A DNA stretch of 56,320 nt, from positions 1 to 56,320 of the forward strand of contig VHBO01000011.1 in the NCBI GenBank assembly GCA_016871895.1. Reading direction: 5' to 3'. Of this stretch, positions 50,874 to 56,320 are shown one piece after another (position 1 is the first letter of the stretch; the number at the start of each line of letters is the position of its first letter). Source of the DNA: Gemmatimonadota bacterium (lineage in GTDB: Bacteria; Gemmatimonadota; Gemmatimonadetes; Gemmatimonadales; Gemmatimonadaceae). The position numbers and the translations under genes are program-made. The notes below the pieces were generated by a model. It did no database searches. It was not told the origin of the DNA and was given only the letters and a program-made list of their open reading frames with translations.

Positions 50874-52313
50874 TCAGGTGAGACGGAGACGGGGGAGAAG
50901 GTGGCGCAGGAGCAGCCCGAGGGCCAGCGCCACCGAGGCGACGAGGGCGATGCGGAGCAGGCCCAGGAGGGCCAGCGCGTCCCAGGTCGGTGGGGTCGCG
51001 ACGGCGATCGCCGCCCGCAGCGTCTCCCCGCGCGCGAGGAGCCAGTGCCAGGCGACGTCGGCGGCGAGGGCGGCGAGGATGATTGTCAGGAGCTTGGCGC
51101 GCTCCCCCGCGCGCCGCAGCGCCCAGTGCAGGAGGGGGACGGCGATGAGGATCACCGCGAGCTGACCGGCCTCGATCCCGAGGTTGAACGCGGCGAGCGC
51201 ACTCACGCGATGCGCACCGGCGAACTGCAGCCGGTCGCCGAGGGCCATCGCGAAGCCGAAGCCGTGCACGAGCCCGAAGCCGAAGGCGAGCGGCCACCCG
51301 TGCGCCGGACGCGCGGGATCGCGGAGGATCCGTGCGAGGGCGAGCCAGAGCACGGAGGCGGCGATCATCGTCTCGACGAGCGGTCCGAACCACACCCCCG
51401 TCGGGACGAAGCCGAGCGCCGTCGCGCCGATGGTAATGGCGTGGGCGACGGTGAAGGCGGTGACGGTGCCGATCAGCGGGCGCCAGCGCCGTTCGCCGAG
51501 GACGAGGAGGAGCAGAAAGAGGAGGTGGTCGAGCCCGCCGAGGATGTGATGCACCCCCGCGGGGGCGAAGCGACGCAGCGCATCCCAAGCGCGCGGACGG
51601 AGCGGGATCACCTCGGGGTCACCGTCGTAGGTGAGGGTCCGGGTCGTGCCGTCGGCGTCGTGAAACCGCCATTGCGTGGTCGTCCGTACGCCCAGATGCG
51701 CGAAGGCCGGCTCCACCGTGAGACGCTCGTCCGAGGGCACGGCGAGCACCAGCGCGACGTCGAGCCAGGCGCCCTGACGACGGAGCCCCGGGGCGCTGTC
51801 GAGCGTCGCCTCAGCGAAGTGTCGCGTGAGCGCGTCGATCGTATCGAAGCTCCGGTCGGTCGGCACCGCGACGCGGGCGTCGACGACGCGCGGCTCGCGC
51901 CGAGCCCCGGAGGCGCCACGGAACCCGAGGCCCGGGGCGATCCACAACGTCGCGCTCTCGTGTAGGGCGGGGCCGAGACGCCTTAGGTCCAGCGTGCCAT
52001 CGGCGTACTCGGGGACCATCACGTCCCGCATCGCCTCGAGTGGCGCACGGACCCAGAGGCGGAGCGTATCGGCGGTGCGGACCACGTGCACGGTGACCAC
52101 GGCGCGCGCGGGGATCTCGTGCGCCGACACCGGTGGGACGGACGTCAGCACCCAGAGCGATGCGAGCAGGGCGCTGAGGCCCACGCGACGCCGCGGCGAT
52201 CCCGATCGCGACCATCCGAATCGCCTCAACGGCCACGTGGTGGCGCGTCGGGCCAGCCGATGGCCCGCCTTCGCCCAACGTTCCGGCGACCGTTCGCGTC
52301 TCTGGTGCGTCAT
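50874..52313 (-). CDS. HupE/UreJ_2-type membrane protein, possible metal permease
   Basis: The 479-residue protein has an Arg-rich N-terminus and a hydrophobic export segment ending VPPVSAHEIP. An extracytoplasmic beta-rich domain spans about 70-265. A C-terminal membrane part has about seven helices. His-rich helices match the HupE/UreJ_2 pattern: HHILGGLDHLLF (H-x5-DH), FTVAHAIT and FGLVHGFGFA. HupE/UreJ relatives take up nickel, but no hydrogenase or urease is present. In this operon it may supply a metal for the PQQ enzyme or cytochrome; this is inference. ATG 52313 is supported by a TATATC -10 ending 8 nt upstream; GTG 52184 would place the signal peptide at the very N-terminus. Confidence 0.85.
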   Translation of the reverse strand: MTHQRRERSPERWAKAGHRLARRATTWPLRRFGWSRSGSPRRRVGLSALLASLWVLTSVPPVSAHEIPARAVVTVHVVRTADTLRLWVRAPLEAMRDVMVPEYADGTLDLRRLGPALHESATLWIAPGLGFRGASGARREPRVVDARVAVPTDRSFDTIDALTRHFAEATLDSAPGLRRQGAWLDVALVLAVPSDERLTVEPAFAHLGVRTTTQWRFHDADGTTRTLTYDGDPEVIPLRPRAWDALRRFAPAGVHHILGGLDHLLFLLLLVLGERRWRPLIGTVTAFTVAHAITIGATALGFVPTGVWFGPLVETMIAASVLWLALARILRDPARPAHGWPLAFGFGLVHGFGFAMALGDRLQFAGAHRVSALAAFNLGIEAGQLAVILIAVPLLHWALRRAGERAKLLTIILAALAADVAWHWLLARGETLRAAIAVATPPTWDALALLGLLRIALVASVALALGLLLRHLLPRLRLT

Positions 52314-52321
52314 CGCGCCGA

Positions 52322-52330
52322 GATATAGCA
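52322..52330 (-). promoter_or_regulatory. Extended -10 TGCTATATC, leaderless geometry
   Basis: On the minus strand TGCTATATC matches an extended -10 (TGn plus hexamer). The hexamer ends 8 nt before the ATG at 52313, so transcription should begin at or next to the start codon of the HupE-like gene. Confidence 0.5.
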
Positions 52331-52376
52331 TTCCGCGCGCAGTCGCACAGGGCCGACATCCTCACGGAGCACGATC

Positions 52377-53564
52377 ATGCGTCGTCGTACGCTGCTCATC
52401 ACCGGCGCGTTGGGCGCCGCGATCCTCACCCTCGCGGTCGGGCAGTCTCGGCTCGTCGCGTCCCTCGCGCAGCCGGCGGTGCAGGCACCGGTCTTCGAGG
52501 TCGATCCCTTCTGGCCGAAGCCCCTTCCGAACGGCTGGGTGCTGGGGTCGACGATCGGGGTGGGCGTCGATGCCCGCGACCACGTCTACATCATCCATCG
52601 TGGGGGCGCGACGCTCAATGCGCGCACCGAAGCGGGATACGCGCTCGTCGGTCCCTGCTGCACCGCGGCGCCGCCGGTCCTCGAGTTCGACCCCGAGGGG
52701 AATCTGGTGAACTCGTGGGGCGGCCCCGGCGACGGGTACACTTGGCCCGGGAGCAATCACGGCATCTCGATCGATCCGATGGGGAACGTCTGGATCGGTG
52801 GCAACGGCGCGCGCGATTCGGTGAACGCCGCCGATTCGCACATCCTCAAGTTCACGCGGGATGGCCGCTTCCTGCAGCAGATCGGCGTCCCGGGTCGCGC
52901 GACCGACTCGCGGAGTCTCGAGGCGTTCGGGCGCGTGGCGAAGGTCGCCTTCGATCCGTCACAGAACGAGGTCTACGTGGCCGACGGCTACGGCAACAAG
53001 CGCGTCGCGGTGCTCGATATGGCGACGGGGCGGATCAAGCGGTTCTGGGGCGCGTATGGTAATGCGCCGAGCGACTCGAACTACGGCCCTTACGACCCGG
53101 ACAAGCCGCTCATCCCGCAGTTCCGGAATCCGGTCCACTGCGCCGAGCCTTCGGTCGACGGGCTCATCTATGTGTGTGACCGTCCGAACAATCGGATCCA
53201 AGTCTTCCGGCGCGATGGCACCTTCGTGAAGGAGGTTCGCGTCGCCCCGCGCACTCGCGGCGACGGGGCGGTGTGGGACATCGCCTTCTCGCGTGACGCG
53301 CAGCAGAAGTACCTCTACCTCGCGGACGGGAAGAACGAGCGGATCTACGTGATGGACCGGCAGTCGCTCGAGATCCTGACGATGTTCGGCGACGGCGGGC
53401 GTCAGCCCGGACAGTTCTTCGCCGTGCACAGCATCGCGACGGACTCGAAGGGCAACATCTTCACGACCGAGACCTATGAGGGGAAGCGCGTCCAGCGCTT
53501 CGTGTACAAGGGCGTCCGCCCCGTGACGCGCCGTGACCAGGGTACCCCCTGGCCCAGCCGGTAG
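52377..53564 (+). CDS. Secreted NHL-repeat beta-propeller protein
   Basis: The 395-residue protein has an N-terminal hydrophobic signal or anchor (about 5-32). It forms a six-bladed propeller, with blades such as WPGSNHGISIDPMGNVWIGGNG, QNEVYVADGYGNKRVAVLD, DGLIYVCDRPNNRIQVFRRDG and FAVHSIATDSKGNIFTTETYEGKRVQRF. No catalytic residues are evident; such propellers often bind ligands or proteins, and some resemble the peptidyl-hydroxyglycine lyase fold. It is distinct from the NHL part of the fusion at 45274. GGAG sits 10 nt before the ATG. It is divergent from the HupE operon and followed, after a heptad-repeat spacer, by the S9 peptidase. Confidence 0.9.
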   Translation: MRRRTLLITGALGAAILTLAVGQSRLVASLAQPAVQAPVFEVDPFWPKPLPNGWVLGSTIGVGVDARDHVYIIHRGGATLNARTEAGYALVGPCCTAAPPVLEFDPEGNLVNSWGGPGDGYTWPGSNHGISIDPMGNVWIGGNGARDSVNAADSHILKFTRDGRFLQQIGVPGRATDSRSLEAFGRVAKVAFDPSQNEVYVADGYGNKRVAVLDMATGRIKRFWGAYGNAPSDSNYGPYDPDKPLIPQFRNPVHCAEPSVDGLIYVCDRPNNRIQVFRRDGTFVKEVRVAPRTRGDGAVWDIAFSRDAQQKYLYLADGKNERIYVMDRQSLEILTMFGDGGRQPGQFFAVHSIATDSKGNIFTTETYEGKRVQRFVYKGVRPVTRRDQGTPWPSR

Positions 53565-53567
53565 TGC

Positions 53568-53595
53568 GTTCAGCTTTCCGCCTCTAGCCTCCAGC
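53568..53595 (+). repeat. Four degenerate heptads in the NHL-S9 spacer
   Basis: After the NHL stop (53564) there are four consecutive 7-nt units: GTTCAGC, TTTCCGC, CTCTAGC, CTCCAGC. They share the same YTYnnGC pattern as the nTTCAGC units at 48136-48170. Unlike the other two loci, no opposing arm is present. Confidence 0.5.
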
Positions 53596-53602
53596 CCTCT
53601 CC

Positions 53603-55720
53603 ATGCGCTCTCGTCTTCTCCTCGCGCTTCTCGCCCTCCAGGCGCTTCACGCGCTGCCGCTGGCCGCTCAGGACCGCCTCCGCTCGATGCCGGGCTATGC
53701 TCAGTACTCGGCGAATGCGCCACGGATGGCGAGTCTCATCACCTCGGGTGCGATCACGCCGCAGTGGGCGGCGGACGGAAAGTCATTCGAGTTCGTGCGC
53801 GATGGGAAGCGGTTCCAGTGGAGCGCCGCGACGAAGCAGGTCACTGAGGCCGGTGCGTCCAACGCGGGTGGGAATGGGCTCCGGCGTGCCGGCGGGCCCG
53901 CCCGCGGCCGTCAGTTCACGGAGGCGTGGGCGGCCGATTCATCGAAGAAGGCGTTTTATCGTAACCGGAATCTCTGGATCGTGAACCGGGACGGATCCGG
54001 TGAGCGGCAGCTCACCACTGACGGGAGCGAAGCGGGGCGCATCAAGTACGGCACTGCGAGCTGGGTGTACGGCGAGGAGCTCGACCAGATCACCGCGATG
54101 TGGTGGGCCCCCTCGGGCACGCAGCTGGCGTTCTATCGGTTCGATGAGCGCCCGGTGCGCGACTACGTGCTCCAGATGGACCAGACGACGGTCGCCGGCG
54201 CCGCGATGACCGAGGCGTATCCGAAGGCGGGGACGGAGAACCCGATCGTTGACCTCTTCGTGCACGACCTCGCGACCGGGCGTACGATCCGCATCGATGC
54301 GCGCGACGGCCGTCCGCTCACCGATGACGTGGTCGGGCACTACGTCTACGGGATCTCGTGGAGCCCGGATGGGTCCGAGCTCCTGCTCCGGCGCACCAAC
54401 CGCCGGCAGAACGTGATGGAGTTCACCGCCTGCGCGCCGACGACGGGCACCTGCCGCGTGATCGTCCGCGAGGCGTGGCCGGCGAGCTGGACCGAGAACT
54501 CTCCGCCCATCCGCTGGCTCGCCGACGGCAAGCGCTTCATCTGGGAGTCGGAGCGGTCGGGCTTCAAGAACTACTACCTCTACCACATCGACGGCACGCT
54601 CATCACGCCGCTCACGCAGCATCAGGCGGAGGTCGCGGGGATCGTGCAGGTGGACGAGCAGGCGGGGCAGCTCTGGTACTACGCCCGCACCGGCGACAAC
54701 TACATGAAGCTCCAGCTGCACCGCGTCGGGCTGAATGGACGCGGTGACCTTCGCCTCACCGACCCGACGCTCACGCACACCGCCTTCGTCGCCCCCGGCG
54801 GTGCCTATGTGGTCGACGTGGCGCAGGCGCACGACCGCGCGCCGGTCACCCGCGTGCTCGATGCCAGAGGTCGTCAGGTCGGTGCCACCGTCGCCGAGAG
54901 CGATGTGCGCGCCTTCACCGCCGCGGGATTCCGTGCGCCGGAGCGGTTTACCTATCTCGCCGCCGACGGCACCACGCCGCTCTTCGGGATGCTGCACAAG
55001 CCGTCGAACTTCGATCCGTCCAAGCGCTATCCCGTCCTCTTCTCGGTCTACGGCGGGCCGGCGACGAACGGCGCGCGCGAGGTCTTCGGCCCGCCGCTCC
55101 CGCTGGTCGAGTTCGGCTTCCTCGTCGTGACGCTCGATGTCCGCTCCGCGGCGTTCCGCGGGAAGCGGGCGCTCGACGCCATCTACGAGAAGCTCGGCGT
55201 GGTAGAGATCGACGACTTCGCCGCTGCCGCGAAGCATCTCGCCGCCACCTATCCCTTCGTCGACGGTGCGCGCGTCGGGATCTTCGGCACCTCGTACGGC
55301 GGCTATGCCTCCGCGATGGCCCTCCTCCGGCACCCCGACGCCTTCGCGGCCGCCTCGGCCTCTTCCGCGGTCACGAGCTGGCACCACTATGACACCATCT
55401 ACACCGAGCGGTACATGTACACGCCGCAGGTGAACGCCGAGGGGTATCGAGCGGGCAGCGCGATGGAGTACGCCGCGAACCTACAGGGGCGACTCCTCAT
55501 CTACTACGGGACCGCGGACGACAACGTCCACCCGAACAACTCGATGCAGCTCATCCAGGCGCTGCAGCGCGCCGGGAAGAGCTTCGAGGTGCAGGTGGGC
55601 CCCGACCAGGGCCACACCTCCGTGAATCAGCAGCGGATGATGGAGTTCTTCATCGACGCGCTCGTGGTCGGCGCGGTGACGGGAGCGACGGGAGCGACGA
55701 CCAAGACGGGCGGGCGATAG
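53603..55720 (+). CDS. Secreted S9 family prolyl peptidase, dipeptidyl peptidase IV type
   Basis: DPP-IV-type enzymes cut N-terminal X-Pro or X-Ala dipeptides. The 705-residue protein has a signal peptide (ending LPLAAQ). The beta-propeller domain (about 45-460) contains the substrate-binding DQITAMWWAPSGTQLAFYRFDE region. A C-terminal alpha/beta hydrolase (about 470-700) has the triad Ser564 in GTSYGGY, Asp639 in TADDNVHP and His671 in GHTSV. The ATG at 53603 immediately follows the heptad spacer and has no strong Shine-Dalgarno. Together with the M20 and DUF885 proteins it suggests a peptide-feeding lifestyle. Confidence 0.96.
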   Translation: MRSRLLLALLALQALHALPLAAQDRLRSMPGYAQYSANAPRMASLITSGAITPQWAADGKSFEFVRDGKRFQWSAATKQVTEAGASNAGGNGLRRAGGPARGRQFTEAWAADSSKKAFYRNRNLWIVNRDGSGERQLTTDGSEAGRIKYGTASWVYGEELDQITAMWWAPSGTQLAFYRFDERPVRDYVLQMDQTTVAGAAMTEAYPKAGTENPIVDLFVHDLATGRTIRIDARDGRPLTDDVVGHYVYGISWSPDGSELLLRRTNRRQNVMEFTACAPTTGTCRVIVREAWPASWTENSPPIRWLADGKRFIWESERSGFKNYYLYHIDGTLITPLTQHQAEVAGIVQVDEQAGQLWYYARTGDNYMKLQLHRVGLNGRGDLRLTDPTLTHTAFVAPGGAYVVDVAQAHDRAPVTRVLDARGRQVGATVAESDVRAFTAAGFRAPERFTYLAADGTTPLFGMLHKPSNFDPSKRYPVLFSVYGGPATNGAREVFGPPLPLVEFGFLVVTLDVRSAAFRGKRALDAIYEKLGVVEIDDFAAAAKHLAATYPFVDGARVGIFGTSYGGYASAMALLRHPDAFAAASASSAVTSWHHYDTIYTERYMYTPQVNAEGYRAGSAMEYAANLQGRLLIYYGTADDNVHPNNSMQLIQALQRAGKSFEVQVGPDQGHTSVNQQRMMEFFIDALVVGAVTGATGATTKTGGR

Positions 55721-55736
55721 TCGCCGGCGCGCGCGC

Positions 55737-56320
55737 TCAGCGCGCGGCGGTGCGGTAGCGCGCCAACCAGGCGGCGCTCCACGAGGCGAATCGGTCCTCG
55801 CGGAGCGCCGTCCGCGCATCGGCCATCAGCCTGAGCAGGAAGGTCACGTTGTGGAGTGCGAGGAGCCGCAGCCCGAGCATCTCGCCGGCGGCGAAGAGGT
55901 GGCGCAGGTAGGCGCGGTCGTAGCGCGTGCAGGCAGGGCAGGGGCACCCCTCCACCAGCGGTCGCCGATCGGTGCGATGCGCCGCCCGCTTGATCTGGAC
56001 CGTGCCGTCATGCGAGAAGAAGGTCCCGTGCCGGCCCATCCGAGTCGGGGCGACGCAATCGAAGAGATCGACGCCGCGCGCGACCGCCTCCACGAGATCA
56101 TCGGGATGCCCGACGCCCATCAGGTAGCGCGGGCGTTCGCGTGGGAGTTCGCTGTCGCAGACCTCGAGGGTCGCGAGCATCGAGGGCTTCGGCTCGCCGA
56201 CGGAGAGCCCGCCGATCGCGATCGCCTGCCAATCCCCGGTCTGAAGGATCCCACGCGCGGAGGCGCGACGGAGTTCGGCGTGCACCCCACCTTGGACGAT
56301 CGGGAGGAGGAGCTGCGGGG
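55737..56320 (-). CDS. tgt: Queuine tRNA-ribosyltransferase (5'-truncated by window edge)
   Basis: Tgt swaps guanine for preQ1 at position 34 of GUN-anticodon tRNAs. Only the C-terminal half (about 194 residues) is in the window; the frame is open to the right edge, so the start is outside. Visible are the substrate loop IAIGGLSVGEP, the catalytic Asp in LFDCVAPTRMGRHG, the zinc ligands CPCPAC and the His in LLALHNV, with YLRHLF between. This half is intact. It converges on the S9 peptidase gene, with 16 bp between stops. Confidence 0.96.
   Translation of the reverse strand, partial: PQLLLPIVQGGVHAELRRASARGILQTGDWQAIAIGGLSVGEPKPSMLATLEVCDSELPRERPRYLMGVGHPDDLVEAVARGVDLFDCVAPTRMGRHGTFFSHDGTVQIKRAAHRTDRRPLVEGCPCPACTRYDRAYLRHLFAAGEMLGLRLLALHNVTFLLRLMADARTALREDRFASWSAAWLARYRTAAR

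Noticed and set aside
1-56320. Mobile elements, genomic island borders, tRNA or rRNA genes
   Set aside because: No transposase, integrase, terminal repeats, tRNA cloverleaf or rRNA sequence was seen on reading both strands, and gene style is uniform throughout.

Overview
The window is a very G+C-rich, densely coded bacterial chromosome segment. Codons strongly prefer G or C in the third position, GTG starts and 1-4 nt GTGA/ATGA/TGATG overlaps are common, and proteins are rich in Ala, Arg and Gly. The gene mix fits a diderm, aerobic heterotroph: signal peptides, Tat export, beta-barrel proteins ending in Phe, periplasmic c-type cytochromes, quinoproteins, many secreted peptidases and hydrolases, and a B12-dependent ribonucleotide reductase. 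It is most like Gemmatimonadota, but that is an inference from gene content; no rRNA or other phylogenetic anchor is present. I saw no tRNA, rRNA, CRISPR array, insertion sequence or prophage, so this looks like ordinary chromosome with some unusual combinations.

Left part (1-16.7 kb): primosomal helicase priA, a small unknown gene overlapping a Fur-family regulator, and ccdA. A minus-strand group follows: a beta-barrel protein, a gamma-glutamyltransferase, an orphan MdlA-type ABC half-transporter and a second small barrel protein. Next is a coupled amino-sugar recycling operon, murQ-anmK-(degenerate GH3/NagZ-like). Converging on it with only 3 bp between is a coupled operon for a membrane Ser/Thr kinase, a tail-anchored PP2C phosphatase and a protein with a cytoplasmic FHA domain, a membrane helix, a coiled coil and a trypsin-like protease. 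This last module is the best candidate for an under-described system: it could carry phospho-signals across the membrane to a periplasmic protease.

Middle part (16.9-35.7 kb): a secreted HExxH/beta-propeller/beta-barrel protein; a 484-bp AT-richer intergenic leader; nrdJ; a Pr6Pr/AIG1-like membrane protein; a malonyl-CoA synthetase/malonate carrier pair (matB/matC-like) followed by a serine hydrolase; a 2-hydroxyacid dehydrogenase divergent from a PM20D1-like M20 peptidase; a DUF4399 protein; a PQQ-type aldose dehydrogenase; a DUF5916 gene interrupted by an in-frame TGA; and ilvE.

Right part (35.7-56.3 kb): a second M20 peptidase, a secreted DUF4350-like protein, an amidohydrolase, a lipoprotein with two TonB-plug-like segments, and a CsoR-type regulator translationally coupled to a threonine-dehydratase-like enzyme under a clear promoter/operator. 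Then come an exported RidA, a cytochrome c, a Tat-exported FAD oxidoreductase coupled to an NHL-DUF885 fusion, an operon of HupE-like permease, cytochrome c and PQQ dehydrogenase, an NHL protein, a DPP-IV-type S9 peptidase and a 5'-truncated tgt.

Two sequence-level patterns recur. First, several operon-leading genes have a TANNNT element exactly 7-8 nt before the start codon, as expected for leaderless mRNAs. Second, degenerate 7-nt tandem repeats sit at three gene 3' ends, two of them folded into inverted repeats between convergent genes.
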